A stretch of 64,000 nucleotides of DNA from Alcanivoracaceae bacterium. Its GTDB lineage: Bacteria > Pseudomonadota > Gammaproteobacteria > Pseudomonadales > Alcanivoracaceae. The DNA lies in the NCBI GenBank assembly GCA_023146255.1, contig JAGLCJ010000001.1:62001-126000 (forward strand), in the 5' to 3' direction. Positions within the stretch are counted from its first letter, which is position 1. Each line of letters starts with the position of its first letter. Both the position numbers and the translations under genes were made by a program. Below, piece after piece: positions 15,779 through 24,946 of the stretch. The notes below the pieces were generated by a model that was given only the letters and a program-made list of their open reading frames with translations, was not told the origin of the DNA and did no database searches.

Positions 15779-17493
15779 GAAATATGCCGCGCCGCAATCC
15801 TGCTTCGCTTCGCCGCCGTTATCTGTTTATGGCTGGCGCCTGGTGCCTGCTCGGTGTTGGTCTGATCGCCCGGGCGGTGGACTTGCATGTGCTGCAGCAT
15901 GATTTTCTTGCTCGTCAGGGCGACATGCGCAACCTGCGGGTTGAACCGCTGGCTGCGTACCGTGGCGTGATCTCGGATCGTGATGGTCGACCGCTGGCAG
16001 TCAGCACCCCGGTCACCACGCTGTGGGCGAATCCGCGTGAAGCGCTGGAGTCCCGTGACAGTTGGTCAAAGCTCACCGGCAATGCGGTGCTCGACAGCAA
16101 GGCGCTGGCACAACGGGTGTTGCCGAATTCGCAGCGTGAATTTATTTATCTGGCCCGCCATCTGGCGCCGGAGCAGGCCAGGCGGGTGCTGGACCTGAAT
16201 GTGCCGGGCATCTACGCGCTGACCGAATACCGTCGCTATTACCCGGCGGCGGAAGTCACCAGCCATCTGGTCGGCTTTACCAATATTGATGATGTTGGCC
16301 AGGAAGGCATTGAGCTGTCGTTCGAGGAAACCCTGCGCGGCGAAGCCGGCCGCAAGCGCGTGGTTCGCGATCTGATCGGACGGGTCATTCAGGACATCGA
16401 AATTCTCGACGAGGCGCGCCCGGGTCGGGATGTGCAGTTGAGCATTGACCTGCGCCTGCAGTATCTGGCCTATCGTGAGCTGCTCGCCGCCGTCACTCGC
16501 CACAATGCTGCTGGTGGTTCGGTGGTGGTACTGGATGCCAGCACCGGCGAAATTCTCGCGATGGTGAATCAGCCCGGCTACAACCCGAATAATCGCGTTG
16601 GTCTGGCGCCGGCGGCAATGCGTAATCGTGCCGTGACCGACCTGTTTGAGCCGGGCTCCACATTGAAGACCGTCACCTTGGCGACTGCGCTTGAAGCCGG
16701 CATGGTTTCGCCGAGCACGATTGTTGATACCCGCCCTGGCACCATCCGGATAGCCGGCAAGACCATTCGCGATCACCGCAATTATGGTGTGATCGATATC
16801 ACCACGGCATTCAGCAAATCATCCAACGTCACCACCACCAAACTGGCGTTGGAGATGCAGCCGCAGCAGCTGCAGACCATGCTGGACCGATTTGGCTTCG
16901 GTCGGGCGACTGGTATTCCGTTCCCGGGCGAGAGTGATGGTGTGTTGCCGCTGCGCAGTCGCTGGCGCGATATCGAGCAGGCGACGCTTTCCTATGGTTA
17001 TGGCATGTCGGTGACTGCTCTGCAGCTGGCCCAGGCCTATGCGGTGATCGCTAATGATGGCGTGCGCGTACCGGTATCGCTGACCCGTGTCTCGGAAGCG
17101 CCGCAGGGAGAGCGAGTGCTGTCATCGGCGACGACGAAAATGATGGTCGATATGCTCGGCGCGGTGGTGACGGATGAAGGCACAGCGCGACTGGCGCGGG
17201 TTAATGGCTATCAGGTCGGTGGCAAAACCGGCACCGTGCACAAGATCGTTAATGGTACTTACGCAGATGATAATTATCTGAGTCTGTTTGCCGGCGTTGC
17301 GCCGCTGGGTGACCCGCGCTATGTCACCGTAGTGGTGATTGATGATCCGGCCGGCAAGGCTTACTACGGTGGCGAAGTGGCGGCGCCGGTATTCTCGCGA
17401 GTGATGGAAGGTGTGCTCAGAACCTTGAATGTGGCGCCGGAATCTTCGCCAGGCATCTGGGCGGGCGGCGCGGTTTCCGGGGGGCGCTCATGA
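15775..17493 (+). CDS. ftsI: Septal peptidoglycan transpeptidase FtsI (PBP3)
   Basis: Monofunctional class B penicillin-binding protein that cross-links septal peptidoglycan with FtsW. One N-terminal membrane helix (about 15-35), a pedestal domain, and a transpeptidase domain with all active-site boxes: STLK with Ser295-Lys298, SSN at 349-351, KTGT at 484-487. 572 residues, normal length. Translation is coupled to ftsL upstream and murE downstream by 4-bp overlaps. Confidence 0.97.
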   Translation: MRNMPRRNPASLRRRYLFMAGAWCLLGVGLIARAVDLHVLQHDFLARQGDMRNLRVEPLAAYRGVISDRDGRPLAVSTPVTTLWANPREALESRDSWSKLTGNAVLDSKALAQRVLPNSQREFIYLARHLAPEQARRVLDLNVPGIYALTEYRRYYPAAEVTSHLVGFTNIDDVGQEGIELSFEETLRGEAGRKRVVRDLIGRVIQDIEILDEARPGRDVQLSIDLRLQYLAYRELLAAVTRHNAAGGSVVVLDASTGEILAMVNQPGYNPNNRVGLAPAAMRNRAVTDLFEPGSTLKTVTLATALEAGMVSPSTIVDTRPGTIRIAGKTIRDHRNYGVIDITTAFSKSSNVTTTKLALEMQPQQLQTMLDRFGFGRATGIPFPGESDGVLPLRSRWRDIEQATLSYGYGMSVTALQLAQAYAVIANDGVRVPVSLTRVSEAPQGERVLSSATTKMMVDMLGAVVTDEGTARLARVNGYQVGGKTGTVHKIVNGTYADDNYLSLFAGVAPLGDPRYVTVVVIDDPAGKAYYGGEVAAPVFSRVMEGVLRTLNVAPESSPGIWAGGAVSGGRS

Positions 17494-18962
17494 TGACGTT
17501 GCAGCAGCTGTTGCCGGATCTGCCGTTGTCATCAGTGCATGGCCAGCGCGTCATTCAGGGGTTGCGCCTTGATAGTCGCCGGGTGCGTGATGGTGACCTG
17601 TTCGTTGCCCTGAGCGGCAGCCAGCGTGATGGCCGCCACTTTGTTGAAGCTGCCATTCGGGCTGGTGCGGTGGCGGTGCTGTCAGAAGCAGAGCATTTCT
17701 CTGAAGCAGAGCAGGGCGGCGTGCCGATGATCGGGGTACCGGCGCTGTCAGGTAACCTGCATCAGCTTGCCGCGCGTTTTTATCGTGACCCGATGGCCTC
17801 CATGTCGGTGCTGGGCGTGACCGGCACCAACGGCAAAAGCAGCGTTGCCTGGTTCCTTCGCGATGCCATGAACGCGGTGGGTATGCCGTGCGGTCTGATT
17901 GGTACCCTCGGCGCCCATTTCTCCGATTATCACGATGATGTTGGTCACACCACGCCCGATACCCTGACGCTGCATGAATCACTGGCTGCATTTCGGGATC
18001 GCGGGGCGAAGTATGTCGCCATGGAAGTGTCTTCCCATGCCTTGTCGCAGGGTCGTCTGGCCGGTGTGCCGGTCGCAATCGCCGGGTTTACCAATCTGAG
18101 TCGTGATCACCTTGACTATCACGGTGATATGGACAGCTATTTTGTTGCCAAGCGACGGCTGTTCCAGGGCCACAGTATTGCTGGCGCAGTAATCAATACC
18201 GCCGATCATTATGGCCAGAAGATGGCGGATGGTCTGCCGGCGAATATTCGTTGCCTGCGTGTTGCCGGTGACGGCGCGGATATTGATTGCATTCAGTCGC
18301 GACTGAATGCCGATGGGCTGGAAGCACAGATCCGGATTGGTACCGACACTGTTTCGCTGCAGGCGCCGCTTTACGGTCGCTTTAATATCGACAACCTGAT
18401 GATTGTTGCCGGCATGCTGGCAATGCAAGGTCTGGATGCCCGCGCCATTGAGCGGGGTCTGGCAGCGGTGACTCCGGTGCCAGGTCGCATGCAGCCGGTT
18501 TGGGATGGCATTGGCCCGGCGGTGCTGGTGGATTATGCCCATACACCCGATGGTCTGGAAAAGGCATTGCAGTCCACCCGTGAACATTTCCACGGCAAGC
18601 TCTGGTGCGTGGTGGGTTGCGGTGGCAATCGCGATGCCGGCAAGCGTCCGCAGATGGCAGCGGTGGCCGAAAAGTTAGCCGATCACCTGGTCTTTACCTC
18701 GGACAATCCGCGTCATGAATCGGCGCAGTCGATCATCAATGACATGCTCTCCGGCGTGGCGCAACGAGACGCGGTAATGGTGATCGCTGATCGCGCCGCT
18801 GCCATTCGTCATGCGCTGATGCAGGCGGACAGAGCCGACGTGGTGCTGATTGCCGGCAAGGGCCACGAGCGCTGGCAGGAGATCGGCGATCAAAGGATTC
18901 CGATGGATGATCTGCAGCTGGCACGAGATGCCTTGCGAGAGCGCAACGGAGGTGGGCAATGA
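17490..18962 (+). CDS. murE: UDP-MurNAc-tripeptide synthetase, meso-diaminopimelate type
   Basis: Mur ligase adding meso-diaminopimelate to UDP-MurNAc-Ala-Glu. ATP loop GVTGTNGKSS is near residues 109-118. The DNPR motif at 405-408 marks the diaminopimelate-specific (Gram-negative) enzyme rather than a lysine-adding one. 490 residues with the usual three domains. It overlaps ftsI and murF by 4 bp each. Confidence 0.97.
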   Translation: MMTLQQLLPDLPLSSVHGQRVIQGLRLDSRRVRDGDLFVALSGSQRDGRHFVEAAIRAGAVAVLSEAEHFSEAEQGGVPMIGVPALSGNLHQLAARFYRDPMASMSVLGVTGTNGKSSVAWFLRDAMNAVGMPCGLIGTLGAHFSDYHDDVGHTTPDTLTLHESLAAFRDRGAKYVAMEVSSHALSQGRLAGVPVAIAGFTNLSRDHLDYHGDMDSYFVAKRRLFQGHSIAGAVINTADHYGQKMADGLPANIRCLRVAGDGADIDCIQSRLNADGLEAQIRIGTDTVSLQAPLYGRFNIDNLMIVAGMLAMQGLDARAIERGLAAVTPVPGRMQPVWDGIGPAVLVDYAHTPDGLEKALQSTREHFHGKLWCVVGCGGNRDAGKRPQMAAVAEKLADHLVFTSDNPRHESAQSIINDMLSGVAQRDAVMVIADRAAAIRHALMQADRADVVLIAGKGHERWQEIGDQRIPMDDLQLARDALRERNGGGQ

Positions 18963-20314
18963 AATTGTCCCATGCCGCCTCCCTGTGTCAGGGCACCGTC
19001 TGTGGTTCAGACGTTGATTTTGTCAGGGTCTGCACCGATACCCGCAGCATTCTTCCCGGCGATCTGTTTGTCGCGTTGCGCGGTGAGCGTTTTGACGGCC
19101 ATGACTTTATTGCCCAAGCCAGTGCAGACGGCGCCGTTGCTGCGCTGGTGGAGCAGCCGGTGACGGCGCTGCCGTCAATTCAGGTCAGGGATACTCGCAA
19201 GGCCCTGGGTTTAGTGGCGGCGGGTTGGGCTGCAGAAGTGCCAATGACCCGCATTGCTGTGACTGGTAACGCTGGCAAAACCACCGTCAAGGAAATGATT
19301 GCCTGCATGCTCAGCAGGGAGCCGGGAGACCCGGCCGTGCATGCCACTCGTGGCAACCTGAATAACGATATCGGTGTGCCGCTTACCTTGCTGGCGGTCA
19401 AGCCTGAGACTCGATTCGGTGTATTTGAACTCGGTGCCAATGCAGCCGGCGAGATTGCCTGGACGGTATCTCTGGTGCGACCACATATCGTCATGATCAC
19501 CAATGTGACCGGCGCGCATCTTGAAGGCTTTGGCTCAATGCAGGGCATCGCCAATGCCAAATCGGAGATCTTCACCTCGGCGGCGCAAAATGCGCTTGCC
19601 ATCATCAATGCCGATGACAGTTTTGCCGAATTCTTTGCTGGCCGTGCGGCTGATGCCGGGCTGCGCGTGATCCGTACCGGCAAGGCCGCTGGCACCGATT
19701 GGCGGGCGATTGATATCGCCCTGCACAGCCAGTCTCTGGCTTTTACGTTGATCTATCCGGGTGGTCAGCAGCGCATTGAACTGCCGCTGCCGGGCGCCCA
19801 CCAGATCAGCAATGTGCTGATGGCTCTGGCGGCGGTTGCAGAGGCTGGCATCGCGGTATGCGACGCGGCCGCCAGACTGGCGAATCTGAAGCCGGTCAAG
19901 GGACGCATGAACGTTCAGCAGATTGCCGATGGCACGCTGGTGGATGACAGCTACAACGCCAACCCGGGTTCTGTGCGTGCGGCGATTGACTGGCTGGCAG
20001 CGCAGGCAGCACCGCGCTGGCTGGTACTTGGCAATCTGGCCGAGCTTGGCCCGGATGAAAAGCAGATTCATCGCGAGCTGGGCGTTTACGCCAGAGACGC
20101 GGGACTGGACGGGCTGGTGGTGGTCGGCCAGCTGGCGGCGGAAGCGGCACAGGCATTCGGCGCTGCTGCCCAATTTGCAAAGGACCATCAAGCGGCGGCC
20201 GAGCTGGTTCGCCCGATTCTCAATCAGGCTGGCACGGTGCTGGTCAAAGGCTCACGCAGTGCCGGAATGGAAGCGGTCATCACTGCCTTGCAGGCAACCG
20301 AGGAGATGCACTGA
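18959..20314 (+). CDS. murF: UDP-MurNAc-pentapeptide synthetase
   Basis: Adds D-Ala-D-Ala to the UDP-MurNAc-tripeptide, completing the soluble pentapeptide precursor. The ATP loop AVTGNAGKTT is around residues 98-107, followed by ATRGNLNNDIGVPLTLL and the C-terminal DDSYNANPGSVRAA block. 451 residues, typical. It overlaps murE (4 bp) and touches the mraY start (last base of the stop shared). Confidence 0.97.
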   Translation: MKLSHAASLCQGTVCGSDVDFVRVCTDTRSILPGDLFVALRGERFDGHDFIAQASADGAVAALVEQPVTALPSIQVRDTRKALGLVAAGWAAEVPMTRIAVTGNAGKTTVKEMIACMLSREPGDPAVHATRGNLNNDIGVPLTLLAVKPETRFGVFELGANAAGEIAWTVSLVRPHIVMITNVTGAHLEGFGSMQGIANAKSEIFTSAAQNALAIINADDSFAEFFAGRAADAGLRVIRTGKAAGTDWRAIDIALHSQSLAFTLIYPGGQQRIELPLPGAHQISNVLMALAAVAEAGIAVCDAAARLANLKPVKGRMNVQQIADGTLVDDSYNANPGSVRAAIDWLAAQAAPRWLVLGNLAELGPDEKQIHRELGVYARDAGLDGLVVVGQLAAEAAQAFGAAAQFAKDHQAAAELVRPILNQAGTVLVKGSRSAGMEAVITALQATEEMH

Positions 20315-21396
20315 TGCTGCTCTGGCTGGCGGAATACCTCGCTCAGTTTCACAAAGGCTTTCTGGTGCTGCAGTACATCACCCTGCGGGCAATTTTCAGT
20401 GTGCTGACGGCGCTGTTTATTGCCTTCGTTGTTGGTCCGGTAATGATCCGCAAGTTGAAGCAGTATCAGGTTGGCCAGTCAATTCGTGATGATGGCCCGA
20501 AAAGTCATTTCTCCAAGGCCGGCACGCCGACCATGGGCGGCGCCCTGATTCTGGTGGCGATCATTCTTTCCACCCTGCTGTGGGCGGATCTCGATAACCG
20601 CTATGTCTGGATTACCCTCGGTGTACTGGTGGTATTCGGGGCGGTTGGCTGGGTTGATGACTGGCGCAAGGTGATTCAGAAAAATTCCCGTGGGCTGCCG
20701 GCAAAGTGGAAATATCTGTGGCAGTCAGTGGGCGCCATCGGCGCTGCCTGTGCGCTTTATTTTACGGCCCAGAGCCCGGCGGAAACCCAACTGATTGTGC
20801 CGTTCTTCAAGGATGTGGCGATCAACATGGGTGTGTTTTACATCGTCCTGACCTATTTCGTCATTAACGGTACCAGCAACGCAGTTAACCTGACCGATGG
20901 TCTGGATGGCCTGGCGATCATGCCGACGGTGCTGGTGGCTGCGGCGCTGGGCATTTTTGCCTACGCCTCCGGCCACGCCCAGTTTGCAAGCTATCTGCAT
21001 ATTCCCTACATCGCCGGCTCCGGTGAGCTGGTGGTGCTGGTGGCGGCGTTGTGTGGTGCCGGCCTTGGTTTTCTCTGGTTCAACACCTATCCGGCTCAGG
21101 TTTTTATGGGCGATGTCGGCGCGCTGGCGCTCGGCGCCATGCTTGGTGTGATGGCAGTGATTGTTCGTCAGGAAATTGTCCTGTTCATCATGGGCGGCGT
21201 GTTTGTCATGGAGACCGTGTCGGTGATGTTGCAGGTGGCGTCCTTCAAGCTGACCGGTCGCCGCATTTTCCGGATGGCGCCGATTCATCATCACTTCGAG
21301 CTGAAGGGATGGCCGGAGCCAAAAATTATTGTTCGTTTCTGGATCATCACCCTGATTCTGGTGTTGATCGGTCTGGCCACACTGAAGATTCGCTGA
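20314..21396 (+). CDS. mraY: Phospho-MurNAc-pentapeptide translocase (lipid I synthase)
   Basis: Integral membrane enzyme that transfers phospho-MurNAc-pentapeptide to undecaprenyl phosphate, making lipid I. 360 residues with about ten membrane helices. Signature motifs: SHFSKAGTPTMGG in the first cytoplasmic loop, the Asp pair in FGAVGWVDDW, NLTDGLDGLA, and the C-terminal HHHFELKGW. It sits in the normal place between murF and murD. Confidence 0.97.
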   Translation: MLLWLAEYLAQFHKGFLVLQYITLRAIFSVLTALFIAFVVGPVMIRKLKQYQVGQSIRDDGPKSHFSKAGTPTMGGALILVAIILSTLLWADLDNRYVWITLGVLVVFGAVGWVDDWRKVIQKNSRGLPAKWKYLWQSVGAIGAACALYFTAQSPAETQLIVPFFKDVAINMGVFYIVLTYFVINGTSNAVNLTDGLDGLAIMPTVLVAAALGIFAYASGHAQFASYLHIPYIAGSGELVVLVAALCGAGLGFLWFNTYPAQVFMGDVGALALGAMLGVMAVIVRQEIVLFIMGGVFVMETVSVMLQVASFKLTGRRIFRMAPIHHHFELKGWPEPKIIVRFWIITLILVLIGLATLKIR

Positions 21397-21406
21397 GGAG
21401 CAACGG

Positions 21407-22732
21407 GTGAGCGCAGCGTTTGATCTGGTCATCGGGCTTGGCATAACGGGGCAGTCCTGCCTGCGTTACCTGCTGGGTCAGGGAGAGCCGGTACGGGCCA
21501 TGGATACCCGCGCCGAGCCGCCGGGTATCGCTGCGGTGCGTCAGCAGGCCAGCGGAGTGCCGATTCACACCGGTGGACTGCGTGAGGACTGGCTGAATGA
21601 AGCGCGGCGGTTGATTGTCAGCCCGGGCATTGCCATTGCTACCCCGGAAATTGCTCGTCAGGCTGCCGCCGGCAAAGAAGTCATCGGCGATATCGAACTG
21701 TTTGCCCGTGCCGCCAGTGAACCGGTGGCGGCGATTACCGGATCGAATGCAAAGAGCACGGTCACGGCATTGCTCGGGGAAGTGGCGAAGAAAGCCGGCC
21801 GTCGTGCTCTGGCGGGTGGCAATCTTGGTACGCCGGCGCTGGACTTGCTTGGTCAGGGTGCGGAGCTGTATGTGCTGGAATTGTCCAGTTTCCAGCTGGA
21901 AACCACTTTCAGTCTCAGCGCCCAGGTTGCCTGCGTGTTGAATGTATCGCAGGACCACATGGATCGTTACGCCGGCTTTGGTGATTACATTGCCGCCAAA
22001 CAGCGTATCTATGACGGTTGTGAAGTCGCAGTATGGAATCGCGATGATGAAGCGACTCGGCCACAGGGCCCGGTGCCGGCGCAAATGACGTTTGGCATGC
22101 ATGCCGATTCTGATTACCGGCTTGATAGTCAGCGCGGCGTACTGATGCGTCGTGGTGAGGATCTTTTGTCGACCTCAGCGCTGAGGCTGCGTGGTAATCA
22201 CAATGCCCTGAACGTGCTGGCGGTGCTGGCCATGGCAGAAGCGCTCGGACTTGAGCGCGATGCCTGTCTGCGTGCGGTGCAGGAATTCGCCGGTTTACCG
22301 CATCGTTGTGTGCTGGTGGCGGAGTCCCGCGGTGTTCAGTGGTTCAACGATTCCAAGGGAACCAATGTTGGCGCGACGCTGGCAGCATTGGCCGGTATCG
22401 GCCCGGCGATTCCCGGCAAGGTTGTGCTGATTGCCGGTGGTCAGGGCAAGGGTCAGGATTTTTCCGCTCTGGCGGTGCCGGCTGCGGACCATGTGCGTGC
22501 TGCCGTGCTGATCGGTGAGGATGCCCGCGCTGTTGCCGCCGGGCTGGGTAATGTGGCCTGTCATTTCGCGGCAGACATGGCGGACGCAGTACGACGCGCC
22601 TCGTTGCTTTCAGAGCCGGGCGATGCCGTGCTGTTGTCTCCGGCCTGTGCCAGCTTCGACATGTTTCGTGGTTATGCCGACCGTGGTGACACCTTCGTGC
22701 GCTGTGTGACGGAGGTGTTGCATGGTGTTTGA
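21407..22732 (+). CDS. murD: UDP-MurNAc-L-alanine:D-glutamate ligase
   Basis: Adds D-glutamate to UDP-MurNAc-Ala. Start is GTG 21407, with GAGGAG seven bases upstream; no ATG fits better. The N-terminal Rossmann part (LVIGLGITGQSCLRYLL) is followed by the ATP loop AITGSNAKSTVTALL near residues 109-123; the usual GTNGK is GSNAK here, a common MurD form. 441 residues. The end overlaps ftsW by 11 bp. Confidence 0.96.
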   Translation: MSAAFDLVIGLGITGQSCLRYLLGQGEPVRAMDTRAEPPGIAAVRQQASGVPIHTGGLREDWLNEARRLIVSPGIAIATPEIARQAAAGKEVIGDIELFARAASEPVAAITGSNAKSTVTALLGEVAKKAGRRALAGGNLGTPALDLLGQGAELYVLELSSFQLETTFSLSAQVACVLNVSQDHMDRYAGFGDYIAAKQRIYDGCEVAVWNRDDEATRPQGPVPAQMTFGMHADSDYRLDSQRGVLMRRGEDLLSTSALRLRGNHNALNVLAVLAMAEALGLERDACLRAVQEFAGLPHRCVLVAESRGVQWFNDSKGTNVGATLAALAGIGPAIPGKVVLIAGGQGKGQDFSALAVPAADHVRAAVLIGEDARAVAAGLGNVACHFAADMADAVRRASLLSEPGDAVLLSPACASFDMFRGYADRGDTFVRCVTEVLHGV

Positions 22733-23879
22733 GCGGAGGCTGAATCGCCGTCGACCGGAAGACCTGATGCTGCTCGGTGGCGTACTGCTGCTGGCGCTCA
22801 CCGGGCTGGTCATGGTGATGTCCGCATCGCTGCAGATTGGCGAAACCCGATTGGGTTCACCGTTCTACTTTTTCAATCGGCACCTGATTTATCTGCTGCT
22901 TGCTCTGGCAGCAGGGGTGACCACGTATGTGATGGCTCCGATTGCATTGCTCGATCGTCTGCGTGTTCTGGCGCTGGCTGGTGCGGGCCTTGTACTGGTG
23001 CTGGTACTGCTGCCGGGCATCGGTCGTGAAGTGAATGGCTCACAGCGCTGGATCGCCTTCCCGGGCTTCAATATTCAGGCGTCAGAGCTGGCCAAGCTTG
23101 GCTATCTGATCTGGCTGGCCGGCTACATCAATCTGCAACGCGAGGCGCTGGTGGAGCGCTGGCAGGCATTTCTGATTCCCCTGGGCGTACTCGGTCTGCT
23201 TTCGATTTTGCTGCTGCTCGAACCAGACTTCGGTGCGGCGGTCGTGCTGGGCATCGCTACCTTCGGCATGCTGTTCATGGCCGGCGTGCCGATGCTGCGG
23301 TTTCTTTCCATTGCCCTGGCCGTTGTTGCCGCGGCGGCCTTGGTCGCACTGTTGCAGCCCTATCGGGTTGCTCGACTGATGAATTTCCTTGACCCCTGGG
23401 CGGATCAGTTTGGCGGTGGTTATCAGCTTACCCAGAGCCTGATTGCCTTCGGGCGAGGCCATATCGATGGCGTTGGTCTGGGTAACAGTGTGCAGAAACT
23501 TTTTTATCTTCCTGAAGCCCACACTGACTTTGTTTTTGCAGTAACGGCGGAGGAGTTCGGATTGATTGGCAGCATCGCGATCATCGCCCTGTTTATGCTT
23601 GTGTGCTGGCGGATTTTCCAGCTGGCCTTCCGGTTGCTTGAAAAGGAGCAGTTGTTCAGTGGCCAATTGGTGCTGGGTATCGGGCTGGTCTTTGCATCGC
23701 AGGCATTCGTCAACATGGGCGTCAATATGGGACTGCTGCCGACCAAGGGGCTGACCTTGCCTCTGGTCAGTTATGGCGGCAGTTCGCTGTTGGTGACCGC
23801 GGTCATGATCGGTCTGGTATTGCGGATTGGCACTGACAGTACTCCGGTTGCGCCAGTGCGGCGGAGGGAGCGTCGATGA
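22722..23879 (+). CDS. ftsW: Septal peptidoglycan glycosyltransferase FtsW
   Basis: SEDS-family polymerase that works with FtsI to make septal glycan strands. The 385-residue product has about ten membrane helices. The family blocks SQRWIAFPGFNIQASELAKL, EPDFGAAVVLG, AHTDFVFAVTAEEFGLIG and PLVSYGGSSLL are all present; the Asp in the large periplasmic loop region is part of these. It lies between murD and murG and overlaps both. Confidence 0.96.
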   Translation: MVFERRLNRRRPEDLMLLGGVLLLALTGLVMVMSASLQIGETRLGSPFYFFNRHLIYLLLALAAGVTTYVMAPIALLDRLRVLALAGAGLVLVLVLLPGIGREVNGSQRWIAFPGFNIQASELAKLGYLIWLAGYINLQREALVERWQAFLIPLGVLGLLSILLLLEPDFGAAVVLGIATFGMLFMAGVPMLRFLSIALAVVAAAALVALLQPYRVARLMNFLDPWADQFGGGYQLTQSLIAFGRGHIDGVGLGNSVQKLFYLPEAHTDFVFAVTAEEFGLIGSIAIIALFMLVCWRIFQLAFRLLEKEQLFSGQLVLGIGLVFASQAFVNMGVNMGLLPTKGLTLPLVSYGGSSLLVTAVMIGLVLRIGTDSTPVAPVRRRERR

Positions 23880-24946
23880 AGCCGGTGATGCTGGTCATGG
23901 CGGGCGGTACTGGCGGGCATGTTTTCCCGGCACTGGCTGTGGCTGATGTGCTGCGTCAACGGGATATCGATATTGCCTGGCTGGGTTCTGATCAAGGCAT
24001 TGAGAATCGTCTGGTGCCGGCCGCTGGTTACCCGCTGCATACGGTGACGGTGCATGGCGTACGTGGCGGCGGCATGGGTCGCCGGTTGCTGGCGCCATTC
24101 ATGTTGATTGGCAGCGTCCTGGCAGCATGGCGGGTGGTACGCGAGCTACGTCCGGTGCTGGCCATCGGATTTGGCGGTTATGCCAGTGGCCCTGGTGCCA
24201 TTGCGGCGCGGTTGGCCGGCGTGCCGCTGGTGATTCATGAGCAGAATGCACGTCCGGGTCTGACCAATCGGGTACTGGCGCCACTGGCACGTCAGGTGCT
24301 GCAGGCGTTTCCCGGTGCATTTTCCGGCAGCGCCCTGACAACCGGCAATCCGGTGCGCGAAGTCATCTCCGCATTGCCGGCACCCGCCGAGCGTTACGCC
24401 GGTCGTCAGGGAGCGTTGCGGATTCTGATTACCGGCGGCAGTCAGGGAGCACTGGCGCTGAATCGTCAGTTACCGGCGGCGTTGGCCGAGGCCCTGAGTG
24501 AAGTGGAATTCGAGGTGCGTCACCAGACCGGTCGCGGTCGGATCGCAGAAGCGGAGCAGGCCTGGCAGGGCCTCAATGCAAAGGTTGAAATGAGCGAATT
24601 TATTGATGATATGGCGGCCGCCTTTGGCTGGGCAGATCTGGTGATCTGTCGTAGTGGAGCTTCGACCGTCAGTGAAATTGCCGCGGCTGGTGTGGCGGCG
24701 ATGTTTATTCCGTTGCCAACGGCAGTGGATGACCACCAGACCCACAATGCCCGTTGGTTGGCGGATCAGGATGCTGCACTGCTGCTGCCGCAAACCAGTC
24801 TGAGTGCCGAAGGCCTGCGTGCCAGACTGGCTGCTCTGCATGATCGAGCCGCACTGCTGCAGATTGCCGAGCGTGCCCGTGCCTGTGCCATGCCACGCAG
24901 CGCCTTTACTGTGGCAGACATTTGTCAGGAGGTGGCCCGTGGCTGA
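23876..24946 (+). CDS. murG: Lipid II synthase, GlcNAc transferase MurG
   Basis: Peripheral membrane GT-B glycosyltransferase that adds GlcNAc to lipid I. Motifs: N-terminal MAGGTGGHVFPALAVAD, HEQNARPGLTNRVLA, the nucleotide-binding ITGGSQGALALNRQLP, and CRSGASTVSEIAAAG. 356 residues, typical. The start overlaps ftsW by 4 bp. The last 8 bp are shared with the GTG start of murC. Confidence 0.97.
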   Translation: MKPVMLVMAGGTGGHVFPALAVADVLRQRDIDIAWLGSDQGIENRLVPAAGYPLHTVTVHGVRGGGMGRRLLAPFMLIGSVLAAWRVVRELRPVLAIGFGGYASGPGAIAARLAGVPLVIHEQNARPGLTNRVLAPLARQVLQAFPGAFSGSALTTGNPVREVISALPAPAERYAGRQGALRILITGGSQGALALNRQLPAALAEALSEVEFEVRHQTGRGRIAEAEQAWQGLNAKVEMSEFIDDMAAAFGWADLVICRSGASTVSEIAAAGVAAMFIPLPTAVDDHQTHNARWLADQDAALLLPQTSLSAEGLRARLAALHDRAALLQIAERARACAMPRSAFTVADICQEVARG